A stretch of DNA of 64,000 nucleotides from positions 323,211,645 through 323,275,644 of the forward strand of contig NC_053492.1 in NCBI RefSeq assembly GCF_905171775.1, written 5' to 3'. The stretch is from Rana temporaria. Its lineage: Eukaryota; Chordata; Amphibia; Anura; Ranidae. The stretch's first letter is position 1, and every line of letters starts with the position of its first letter. Made by a program: the position numbers and the translations under genes. The notes beneath the pieces were generated by a model. That model saw nothing but the letters and a program-made list of their open reading frames with translations, was not told where the DNA came from and searched no databases. Below are positions 55,106-64,000 of this stretch, one piece after another.

Positions 55106-56609
55106 ATGGCTCCCAAGCGCAGGAAGCTTAATTTTACCCTGGCAGAGAAGCATATACTTGCTCAGGGCGTCATTAAATTTGGGCGATTTCTCCATGGCCC
55201 TGAGAGCCACAACACCACCCTGGCCAGGAGGAAGGAGATCCTTCAAAAGATCACCGATCGCATCAATGCGGCGGGGGGGGGGGGGAGACCAGGACCATCG
55301 CTGGAGTTCAAAAAAAAATTAATGGACTTGAGGAGCGTGTCCCGGAACAAGCTGGCAACGCTGCATGCCCATACCAGGGGCACTGGAGGAGGGGGACCCT
55401 GCCCAGTCAGGATGAGTGAGGAGGAATGGGCAGTGGCCCAGTGTTTCCACCCACAGCAGGTGGTGGGCCTGCCTGGCTTTGACAATGATCCTCTTATGAG
55501 GACAGGTAATTTTTTGTAATTTCTATCTGGTGATTAGCATGTGTGGGTGGGGGAAGGGAAGATGTGCCAAGTGTGTGGATCCAACAACCTGTGATTGTTT
55601 TGTGTCCTCCCCAGATGGCCAGGAGGTTGCAGCCCCATCAGCCCAGGAGGTGGCAGCCCCATCAGCCCAGGAGGTGGCAGCCCCATCAGCCCAGGAGGTG
55701 GCAGCCCCATCAGCCCAGGAGGTGGCAGCCCCATCAGCCCAGGAGGTGGCAGCCCCATCAGCCCAGGAGGTGGCAGCCCCATCAGGGCAGGAGGTGGCAG
55801 CCCCATCAGGGCAGGAGGTTGCTGGCCCATCAGGGCAGGAGGTGGCAGCCCAATCAGGTCAGGAGGTTGCTGGCCCATCAGGGCAGGCTGCTGCACCACC
55901 CCCAAGACAGGCTCATGCAGAGTCCCAAGAAGGGCAGGATTCGCCATGGGAGGGGAGTGCCCACAACTCCCCTAATTTGGATGTTGAGTGGGAGGAGGAT
56001 GAGGGGGAGGAAGATGACAATATTCTGATTGGGCAGGAAATAATGATGGGCCAAGATATGACCTTTGAATCATCCCCTGAGGGAACCCCACAGGCGCCCA
56101 GCAGTCAGGCCCCCATCATGGGTCGCCCCTTCCAACCCTCCTCCAACATGCAGCAGCACCCATGGCTCACTCCAACTCCTCCTCCAAGGCCACAAGCCTC
56201 AGGGGCAAGTAGGAGGCCGACCCCGGAAAACAGGGGGGGGTTGGTGCGTCTGCCGGTCAGTCTGTTGAGGGACAATGTCCGGCAGACCCGCAGTCTGTCT
56301 GCAATACAAAAAACAATGACCAAGGTGGAGCGCAGCCTGGGTGCAATGAGGGAGTCACTGGGTGACGTGGCCACCAACTCCGTGGGGGTCATCACCTGCT
56401 TGTGGGACCTGAGGAACGCCACAACAGGTGTGGCCCAGGAGGTGACTGCCCTCACCCAGGCTGTGCAGGCCAATACCCGGGCTGTGCAGGCCAATACGGC
56501 TGAGATTACTTCCTGTCTGACAAGGATAGCCGTTGCCTTGGAGGGAAGGCCAGCAGGAGGACAGACACCAGGGGAGGCTGCTTCTTCCCCTGCACAGACC
56601 CCCCCCTGA
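55106..56609 (+). CDS. Harbinger-6 Myb/SANT-like protein, open, with coding minisatellite
   Basis: Exons 55106-55505 and 55615-56609 (109-bp phase-1 intron, GTAATT...CCCCAG), 464 residues. The first about 130 residues are the DNA-binding region (KRRKLNFTLAEKHILAQGVI, KKKLMDLRSVSRNKLATL, TRGTGGGG). A G-run adds glycines at about residue 54. Exon 2 opens with eleven 8-residue QEVAAPSA-type repeats, then an acidic segment (EWEEDEGEEDDN), a Pro-rich linker and the helical ALEGRPA-type C-terminus. After the stop, 56610-56660 carries short CCCCTGAAAATACTCCCTCC repeats, so the natural C-terminus may once have been longer. Confidence 0.8.
55619..55883 (+). repeat. 24-bp coding tandem repeat
   Basis: Eleven copies encoding QEV(A)(A/G)(P/Q)S(A/G). 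The first copies are identical at DNA level; later ones vary at the last codons. The repeat keeps the reading frame because each unit is 24 bp. Confidence 0.93.
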
Positions 56610-56961
56610 AAATACTCCCTCCCCTGCACAGTCCCCCCCCTGAAAATACTCCCTCCCCTGCACAGACCCCCCCCGTGAAGATCCCCCAGTCGGCCGTGGC
56701 CGTGCCCGTGGCCGTGGGCAGCCCAGAAGGAGCACTCGGCAACATCGTTAATTTGCAGGGGTACTTTTGATTTATTATTTTTATTTTTTTTGCTACTGTA
56801 CTTATGATTTGGTTTATGTGTGTGAATGATGTGTGAATGTGGGGGGGTGGCATTCCTGAAATCATAAGGGTGTCACCCTCAGTTTTGGTGGAGTATGGAT
56901 CCCCAGGACCAGGGAGAAGTCATCCTAGGTTCCTGAATGGTGTATAAATGCACAGTGACAT

Positions 56962-57032
56962 AATTGGAGCCGTGGCGGGGCGTTACTGCTCCCAAGTACC
57001 AAAGGGGGGGGGTACTTGGATCTAATCCAATT
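56962..57032 (+). other. Conserved intergenic block of Harbinger-6
   Basis: 71 bp: AATTGGAGCCGTGGCG ... TCTAATCCAATT, with inner inverted repeat CCAAGTACC/GGTACTTGG. The loop has a G-run not seen in other copies. Confidence 0.72.
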
Positions 57033-57298
57033 CGATGTGCATGTGATGTGTCTGTGCTAAGGACCACAGTGACATGCATTCATGCATTCTCACTGTGAGA
57101 TAATTAATGTGCGTTTTGTAACAAAAAAAAAAATTCTCATTGGCATATAAGTAATGTGCATTTAATTTGCAAAGAAAATATTTAAAGGTCACATAATCTC
57201 TGTGATTTGTTCTGGGCAAAGCAAAAACAAAAAGATAATTAGGATCCATTTACTGGGCAAAGATGCCTTCAGACAGTTGTCTCCTTATTGCCTGGCCC

Positions 57299-58432
57299 TC
57301 AGCAGACCGGGTAGAGGGGTTTGGGGGGGGGGGGATTGCCTGGGTGGGGGGTTAGGTCAGGACATATCTCCACATGCAGGCCCCTTCTCAAAGCAAAATT
57401 GTGCAGGATGCAACATGCCCCAATAATTTGGCAGACAAAGTCTGGGGAATACAATAGTGTACCCCCAGTCTTGTCAAGGCATCTAAATCTGGACTTGAGA
57501 AGGCCAAAAGTCCGCTCCACTATTGCCCGGGTCTGTATGTGCACCTCATTGAATTTCCGTTCTCCGGGTGTTTGGGGGTCCCTAAAGGGGGTCATCAGGT
57601 GGGGTCCCAACGCATATCCTGAGTCACCTGTAAGGGAAAAGACAGGAGGATATTAGTCATGCATGTGCCCCTTGTGATGTCTGCATCATGGGGGGGGGCA
57701 TACCTGACACCAATGTCACTCACCAATCAGCCAGCTGTCTCCATAAACGTTCATCTCCAAGTCTCTGTAGATCTTGGTCTGCCTTAGGATGTAACTATCG
57801 TGGCACGAGCCAGGAAACTTGGCACAAACGTGCCAGATGAGGCCATGTGCATCTACGATAACCTGTACGTTTATAGAATGCCAGCCTTTCCTATTTCTGA
57901 ACAGGTGTTCAGTATCATGGGGGGGCTGTAGTGCCACATGGGTGCAGTCTATCGCCCCGATGGTCCTTGGAAAGCCAGCAATGTTATAAAAGTCTGTCAT
58001 GGCTTGCACACGCTGGTCCTCCTGGGTGGGCATGACAAACTGGTTGCTCATGCGCCGCAGTATGGCAGGGACCACCTGATGGACACATTTGCTCATTGAT
58101 GACTGCACCATCCCAGCCACACCTCCAGATGCACGCTGGAATGAGCCACTCGATAAAAAATGGAGGGTTGCCATCACTTTTTCGAGAGGTGTCAGGGCAT
58201 GGGAACGTAGGGTTGGGGCGATTAGATCCTCATGAAGGAGTTGGGTGATCTCCAGGATGGCCTCCCTATCAAAACGGTAGTTGCCAATCACCTCATAAGC
58301 TGGCATTTGCCAAATATCACGCCGTGGACGATAAACTCGCGCCTGTGCCCTCATCCTCCTCCTCTGTGCCCTCCTCCTCCTTTGTGCCTGTAAGGCAGCA
58401 AGTGCCGTCAGAATCATCGCTGGTCCTGGCAT
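57299..58432 (-). CDS. Harbinger-6 DDE transposase, open
   Basis: Exons 58432-57724 and 57627-57299 (96-bp phase-1 intron), 345 residues. An Arg-rich N-terminus is followed by the HTH-like region (QRASGGVAGMVQSSMSKCVH) and catalytic motifs GAIDCTH, GSCHDSY and IVERTFG, then CCILHNFALRRG. The C-terminus is about 12 residues shorter than in Harbinger-3 and ends in an unusual PPPPKPL run, which may reflect a frameshift in a G-run near 57320. Otherwise I see no lesion. The element right end is lost, so it could act only in trans. Confidence 0.85.
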
Positions 58433-58737
58433 TTTTCAACAAATTACCTTCACAACTAGAGCTCTAACCTCTAGTGACTACCTTCAGCAAACCCTTCCAC
58501 AGCATGTGTAAAATTAGGGCTGGTTTTATAATGTGGAAATTTAGTCAGAAAAACTAACAGGTGCGCACAGGGCGGAAAATACGGCGCACACACTTAATTC
58601 TGAGAATCGCCCTAACTCCCTCATTTGCATCTTTGCCTATCAAAAACAGCGCCGAGTCTAGCGTAATTTGCGCCCGGGAATGCGCAGGTGTAACTAATTT
58701 AAGTACGGCTGAAAATACGGAAATGTTTGCTTAAGTC

Positions 58738-59251
58738 GCAAATTAGCAAAATACGTGAATTCCCGAACGTACGCGCGGTCGATGCAGTGAAGTTACGACG
58801 TTTACGTTAGATTTGCAATGCGTAAAGTTTCCCCTGCTATATGAGGGGCAACCAATGTTAAGTATGGCCGTCGTTCCCGCGTCGAAATTTAAAAATGTAT
58901 GTTGTTTGCGTAAGACGTCCGTGAATGGGGCTGGACGCAATTTACATTCACGTTGAAACCAATGACGTCCTTGCGACGTCATTTAGCGCAATGCATGTTG
59001 GGAAATTTTAGGGACGGCGCATGCGCAGTACATTCGGCGCGGGAACGCGCCTAATTTAAATGATCCACGCCCCCTACCCGGCTCATTTGAATTAGGCGGG
59101 CTTGCGCCGGGGGATTTACGCTACGCCGCCGCAACTTTACAGGCAAGTTCTTTGTGAATAAAGCACTTGCCTGTAAAACTTGTGGCGGCGTAATGTAAAT
59201 GACATACGTTACGCCGCCGCAGTATTACGCCCATCTACGAGAATCTGGGCC
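58738..59251. mobile_element. MITE F, right half
   Basis: It begins GCAAATTAGC, a point present in the middle of MITE D, and ends with the GAGAATCTGGGCC terminus and CAA flank. No gene in this stretch. Confidence 0.72.
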
Positions 59252-59254
59252 CAA

Positions 59255-59300
59255 GTGCGTTTAGGTGCAAACTATACAGCACAAGTGCAGTAAACACCAA
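59255..59300 (+). repeat. 46-bp repeat monomer M6
   Basis: Whole monomer between MITE F and MITE H. Confidence 0.8.
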
Positions 59301-60303
59301 GGCCCGGATTCACAACGGAGTTACGACGGCGTATCTCCGGATACGCCGTAGTAACTCTGAGTTGCGGGGTCGTATCTATGCGACTGAGTCATAGAATCAG
59401 TTACGCATAGATTTCCCTAAGGCCCCTTTCACATTGGGACGTTTTTCATGCGGTACAGCGCTAAAAATAGCGCTGCTATACCGCATGAAAAATCATGCCC
59501 TGTACTCTTCAATGTGAAAGCCCGAAGGCTTTCACATTGAAGCGATGCACTAGCAGGAACGCTCCAAAAGTCCTGCTAGCCGCATCTTTACCGCGGTATA
59601 GGAGCGGTGTGTTCACGGCTCCTATACCGTGCCTTCCCATTGAAATCAATGGGAAAGCGCGGTAATACCGCTGTAATACCGCGGTATTAACCCTTTTTCG
59701 GGCGCTAGCGGGGGTTAAAACCTCACTGCTAGCGCCCAAATATCGCGGTAAACACGATGGTATAGCCGCGCTACAAATAGCGCGGCTATACCGTCACCAC
59801 GGCTGACGCTTCAGTGTGAAGCCAGCCTTAGATCCGACCGCTAGGTGGCGCTTCCGTATATTTCCGCGAGGATTATGCAAATTAGGTAGTTACGCCGATT
59901 CAGAAACATATGTCCGCCCGGCCCAATTTTTTACGTCGTTTACGTTAGGCTTTTTCCGGTGTAAAGTTACCCCTGGGTCTATGAGGCGTACACAATGTTA
60001 AGTATGGACGTCGTTCCCGCGTCGAATTTTGAAAATTTTACATTAGTTACGTTCACGTCGAAAGCATTGACGATATGCGGCGGAATTTCGAGCATGCGCA
60101 CTGGGATTCTTTCACGAACGGTGCATGCACCGTTCGTAAAAAACGTCAAATACGTGGGGTCACACTACATTTGATTAAAACACGCCCACATCATCCCCAT
60201 TTGAATTACGCGGGCTTACGCCGGACTACATACGCTACGCCGCCGTAATTCTGAGATACGTTACGCCCGCAGAAAGATACGCTGATCTTTCTGAATCTGG
60301 GCT
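59301..60303. mobile_element. MITE H, with a nested foldback element
   Basis: Ends GGCCCGGATTCAC and CTGAATCTGGGCT, CAA on both sides (59298-59300, 60304-60306). A separate foldback element at about 59421-59827 (ends GGCCCCTTTCACATTGG and CAGTGTGAAGCCAGCC) lies inside; it is full of CCGCGGTAT-type palindromes and lacks a clear target duplication. Confidence 0.82.
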
Positions 60304-60306
60304 CAA

Positions 60307-60352
60307 GTACGTTTAGGTGCAAACTATACAGCACAAGTGCAGTAAACACCAA
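60307..60352 (+). repeat. 46-bp repeat monomer M7
   Basis: Whole monomer between MITE H and MITE E2. Confidence 0.8.
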
Positions 60353-60932
60353 TGGGTAGATTCAGGTAGGGGCGCCTAAAAATAGGTCAGAATAGCCTAG
60401 CCTGTTTAGGCTACACCGCCGTAAATTAGCTTGTCTAGTAGTGATTTTCAATCTACTTACCTGCTAATCTACGGCGGCGTAGCCTCAAACGAGCGGGCGT
60501 AAGGGCGCCTAATTCAAATTGGTTGGAGGGGGCGTGTTGTATGGAAATGAGGCTTGACCTCACGTTTTTTGAAGTTTTTTATTACTGCGCATGCGCCGGG
60601 CGCCTACATTTCCCAGTGCGCATTGTGGCTAAGTACGCCGTACGGGCCTATTAATTTTGACGTGGACGTAAACGACGTAACTCCCGATTCGCTGACGACT
60701 TGCGCAAACGACGTAAAAAATTCGATCCTCGCGGCGGGAACGGCGGCCATACTTTAACATTGTTATTCCACTTCATAGGTGGAATGACTTTAGGCCACCT
60801 AAGGCCTTACGGAAACGACATAATTCGACTGCGGCGGCCGCGCGTACATTCGTGAATCGGCGTACAAGCAGATTCAGAGTTAGGTTGGCTTATCTGTAGA
60901 TAAGCCGGCCTAACTCTTTCTGAATTTACCTA
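60353..60932. mobile_element. MITE E2
   Basis: Ends TGGGTAGATTCAG and CTGAATTTACCTA; CAA on both sides (60350-60352, 60933-60935). Same family as MITE E, in the opposite orientation inside. Confidence 0.85.
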
Positions 60933-60935
60933 CAA

Positions 60936-60981
60936 GTACGTTTAGGTGCAAACTTTACAGCACAAGTGCAGTAAACACCAA
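60936..60981 (+). repeat. 46-bp repeat monomer M8
   Basis: Whole monomer between MITE E2 and MITE D2. Confidence 0.8.
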
Positions 60982-61725
60982 GGGCCAGATCCACGAAGCA
61001 CAGCGCTTCTTTACGGCCGGCGTAGTGTATCTCAGATACACTACGCCGCCGTAACTTACAGCGTATTTCCCGTATTCTCAAAGAATTTGCACCGTAAGTT
61101 ACGGCGGCATAGTGTAACTGTGTCGGTATAAGGGTGTGCAATTCAAATGGATGAGATGGGGGCGTGTTTTATGGTAATACGTCTTGACCCAACGTAAATG
61201 AAGTTTTTTCTGAACGGCGCATGCTCCATCCGTGGGGGTATCCCAGTGTGCATGCTCGAAATTAACCCGCAACAAGCCAATGCTTACGACGTGAACGTCC
61301 TTCTACGCAAAGCCTTATTCGCGAACGACTTACGCAAACAACGTAAAATTTTCTAAATTCGACGTGGGAACGACGTCCATACTTAACATAGGATACGCCT
61401 CATATAGCAGGGGTAACTATACGCCGAAAAAAGCCTTACGGAAAAACGACGCAAAAAAATGCGTCGGCCGGACATACGTTCGTGGATCGCCGTATCTAGC
61501 TAATTTGCATACTCGACGCAGAAATCAACGGAAACGCCATCTAGCGGCCAGCGGAAATATGCACCTTAGATCCGACGGCGTACTAAGACGTACGCCAGTC
61601 GGATCTAGCCCAGCTTCAGGCGTATCTTGTTTTGTGGATACAAAACAAAGATACGCCGGAGCAAACTAGAAGTTACACGGTGTATCAATAAATATGCCAG
61701 CGTAACTTCTTTGTGGATCTGGCCC
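60982..61725. mobile_element. MITE D2
   Basis: Ends GGGCCAGATCCAC and GTGGATCTGGCCC; CAA on both sides (60979-60981, 61726-61728). Non-coding. Confidence 0.85.
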
Positions 61726-61728
61726 CAA

Positions 61729-61757
61729 GTACGTTTAGGTGCAACCTATACAGCACA
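61729..61757 (+). repeat. 46-bp repeat monomer M9, partial
   Basis: The monomer start (GTACGTTTAGGTGCAACC) continues to about 61757, then diverges (GGCAATACAACACG). This seems to be the right edge of the tandem array. Confidence 0.65.
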
Positions 61758-61779
61758 CAGGCAATACAACACGTTAGAA

Positions 61780-61964
61780 CAGTGTTTCTCAACTCCAGTC
61801 CTCAAGGCGCACCAACAGGTCTTGTTTTTAGGCTTTCCATTATTTTGCACAGGTGATTTTATCAGTTTCACTGCCTTAGTAATTACCACAGCAGTTTCAT
61901 CTGAGGGAAATCCTGAAAACATGACCTGTTGGTGCGCCCTGAGGACTGGAGTTGAGAAACACTG
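61780..61964. mobile_element. 185-bp hAT MITE
   Basis: Ends CAGTGTTTCTCAACTCCAGT and ACTGGAGTTGAGAAACACTG are perfect inverted repeats. The 8-bp duplication CGTTAGAA is exact (61772-61779, 61965-61972). The pairing extends inward for over 30 bp. Confidence 0.93.
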
Positions 61965-62035
61965 CGTTAGAAGACTGCAGCTAGCACAATCAACTGCCTG
62001 ACAAATAGGAATAGCTGATCTAGCTAAACTATACA

Positions 62036-62766
62036 GGCCCGGATTCAGGTAGATCTGCCCCTTATTTACGGAGGGGCAGGGCAGCGTTTTTGCCCCCCGC
62101 AAATTTACTGCGCTACCCGCGATTCACGGAGCAGTAGCTCCGTAAATTGCGTGTGCGCTGTGTAAACTTGCCCTGCGTAAGGGCGCCTAATGTAAATGAT
62201 CCCGTAAGGGGCGGGAACCATTTAAATTAGGCGCGCTCCCGCGCCGAGCGTAGAGCGCATGCTCCGTCGGGAAACTTTCCCGATGTGCATTGCGGCAAAT
62301 GACGTTGCAAGGACGTCATTTGCTTCAAAGTGAACGTGAATGGTGTCCAGCGCCATTCACGAATCACTTACGCAAATTACGTAAAATTCGAACGTCGCGA
62401 CGCGGGAACGACGGGTATACTTTAGCATTGGCTGCCCCTGCTATTAGAAGGGGCAGCCTTACGCTAAACACGCCGTACGGAAACAACGTAAATTGCGTAC
62501 GCAAGGCTCGCGCAACATTGTGAATCGGTGTTAGTATGCAATTTGCATACTATACGCTGACCACAATGGGAACGCCCCCCTAGCGGTCATCGCAAGAATG
62601 CAGCCTAGATATGCGTGGCATAAGAGCCTTATGCCACGCAGATTTTAGGCTGCAGTCTGCGTTACGATGTTCCTGAATCAGGAGCATTCGTAACGCCGGG
62701 GCAAGTAAGCAATTGCGCTGTGTAACCTATGGTTACACAGGCGCAATTGCTACTTGGATCTGGGCC
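62036..62766. mobile_element. MITE G2, complete copy
   Basis: Ends GGCCCGGATTCAGG and TTGGATCTGGGCC, with ACA on both sides (62033-62035, 62767-62769). 731 bp, non-coding, and the reference for the truncated G1. Confidence 0.83.
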
Positions 62767-62810
62767 ACAGTGTATAAATATATGTACAACACCTGGGATG
62801 TATATATATC

Positions 62811-63531
62811 GGGCCAGATTCACAAAGAGATACGACGGTGTATCTACAGATACACCATCGTATCTCTGACTTAGACAGGTCCTATCTATGCGCCTGATTC
62901 ATAGAATCAGTTACGCATAGATAGGGCGAAGATCTGACAGGTGTAACTGTGTTACACTATCGGATCTTTTTTTTTAATTAAAAATGGCGCCGGGGGCGTT
63001 CCCGCTGATTTACACTGAATAATATGTAAATCAGCGACATACGCAAATTCACGAACGTACACGGACCCGACGCTGTGTTCTTACGTCGTTTCCGTAGCGC
63101 GGTACCCGTCGTATACTTACCCTTTCTAAAAGCAGGCGCAGCCAATGTTAAGTATAGCCGTCGTTCCCGCGTCGAATTTGAATTTTTTTACGTAGTTTCC
63201 GTAAGTCGTTCTCGAATACGGAACTACGTAGTTTACGTACGCGTCGCAACCGCTGACGTCCTAGCGACGTCAGTGGGAGCAATGCACGCCGGGAAATTTC
63301 GTGGACGGCGCCTGCGCATTTAAATCGGCGCGGGAACGCGCCTGATTTAAATATGACACTCCCCTAGCCGCGGAATTTGAATTCCGCTGGGGGATTTAGG
63401 ATCCGCCGTCGCAAGTTTGGAGGTAAGTGGTTTGTGAATTAGCCACTTGCCTCCTAAACTTGCGGGAGCGGATCTTAATTCACGTAGATTGAGCGGATCT
63501 ATAGATCCGCTGAGCTACGTGAATCTGGCCC
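62811..63531. mobile_element. MITE A4, complete 721-bp copy
   Basis: Ends GGGCCAGATTCAC and GTGAATCTGGCCC; ATC on both sides (62808-62810, 63532-63534). Same length as A3 and inverted relative to it. Confidence 0.9.
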
Positions 63532-63547
63532 ATCCTCTACACACTGT

Positions 63548-64000
63548 GGGCCAGATTCACAAAGAGATACGACGGTGTATCTACAGATACACCATCGTAT
63601 CTCTGACTTACACTGGTCCTATCTATGCGCCTGATTCATAGAATCAGTTATGCATAGATAGGGCTAGATCCGACAGTGTTACACTGTGTTACACTGTCGT
63701 ATCTATTTTTAAATTTAAAAATGGCGCCGGGGGCGTTCCCGCTGATTTACGATAAATAATATGTAAATCAGCGAGATACGCAAATTCACGAACGTACGCG
63801 GACCCGACGCAGTCTTCTTACGACGTTTCAATAGCGGCGTACCCGTCGTATACTTACCCCTTCTTTTATCAGGCGCAGCCAATGTTAAGTATAGCCGGCG
63901 TTCCCGCGTCGAATTTGAATTTTTTAACGTCGTTTGCGTAAGTCGTTCTCGAATACGGACGGACGTCGTTTACGTAAGCGTCGAAACCACTGACGTCCTA
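63548..64000. mobile_element. MITE A5, cut by the window end
   Basis: The left end GGGCCAGATTCAC is at 63548; sequence follows MITE A4 closely to the last base of the window. Only 16 bp separate it from A4. Confidence 0.85.

Larger units (their letters stand above)
40548..58737 (+). mobile_element. Harbinger-6, split by a hAT transposon
   Basis: The left end GGGCCAAATTCTC at 40548 is followed by about 500 bp of element DNA, the hAT insertion (41049-54865), then the Myb gene (+), the conserved intergenic block and the transposase (-). The right terminus is missing: sequence changes to MITE F at about 58738. Both genes are open but diverged from Harbinger-3. Confidence 0.85.
39374..59251. mobile_element. 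MITE F, host of the deepest nested stack
   Basis: The left end GGCCCAGATTCTC (39374) and right end GAGAATCTGGGCC (to 59251) are each flanked by CAA (39371-39373, 59252-59254). The left part (to 39907) and right part (58738-59251) align with the two halves of MITEs D and H. Everything between, nearly 19 kb, is later insertion with some loss at 58738. That the two halves belong to one insertion is inferred from the shared TSD and matching halves. Confidence 0.7.

Noticed and set aside
61780..61964. Small structured RNA gene
   Set aside because: The long hairpin is explained by a hAT MITE with perfect ends and an exact 8-bp duplication.
1..64000. Host protein-coding or tRNA/rRNA genes
   Set aside because: Every long spliced or open frame that I examined matches a transposon gene; I saw no convincing tRNA cloverleaf or rRNA segment by eye, though a tRNA scan was not possible here.

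Overview
The window is eukaryotic and consists almost entirely of transposable elements. I found no host gene, rRNA, tRNA or CRISPR array. The element mix (PIF/Harbinger transposons with matching foldback MITEs, a Ngaro-type tyrosine-recombinase retrotransposon, a Tx1/L1-like LINE, a Charlie/GTF2IRD2-like hAT and TTAA-flanked piggyBac-like MITEs) suggests an amphibian, probably a frog. That assignment rests on general knowledge of such genomes and was not tested against a database.

Layout. 1-572: unassigned AT-rich DNA and a truncated MITE. 589-15.8 kb: Harbinger-1, then Harbinger-2, whose transposase is split by a 6.9-kb Ngaro element (5049-11950) and whose far end carries a hAT MITE with another MITE inside it. 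15.8-19.6 kb: Harbinger-3, with both genes open. 19.7-32.3 kb: MITE A2 split by Harbinger-4, itself split by a 6.6-kb LINE; then MITE B2 containing MITE A3. 32.3-37.0 kb: MITE C2 split by a TTAA-type element that is split by Harbinger-5. 37.0-39.4 kb: MITEs C, D and E. 39.4-59.25 kb: MITE F containing MITE G1, Harbinger-6, a 13.8-kb hAT and, within the hAT, Harbinger-7 and a 1-kb TTAA element. 59.3-64 kb: more MITEs.

Gene logic. Harbinger-1 to -6 share one plan: a Myb/SANT-like gene (2 exons) and a DDE transposase gene (2 exons) face each other, with a conserved noncoding block of 67-71 bp between their 3' ends. Harbinger-7 belongs to another group, with TIRs starting TGCCGCGTACACACC. It has three genes: transposase, a Myb-like protein and a MADF/BESS-like protein. 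The Ngaro element reads gag, RT-RNase H, tyrosine recombinase and SGNH hydrolase, between split direct repeats.

Main observation. If insertions are disregarded using their target-site duplications, what remains between about 573 and 61757 is largely ten consecutive monomers (three incomplete) of one 46-bp tandem repeat, about 0.4 kb in total. Most of this 61-kb segment therefore appears to be layered insertion into one small minisatellite.
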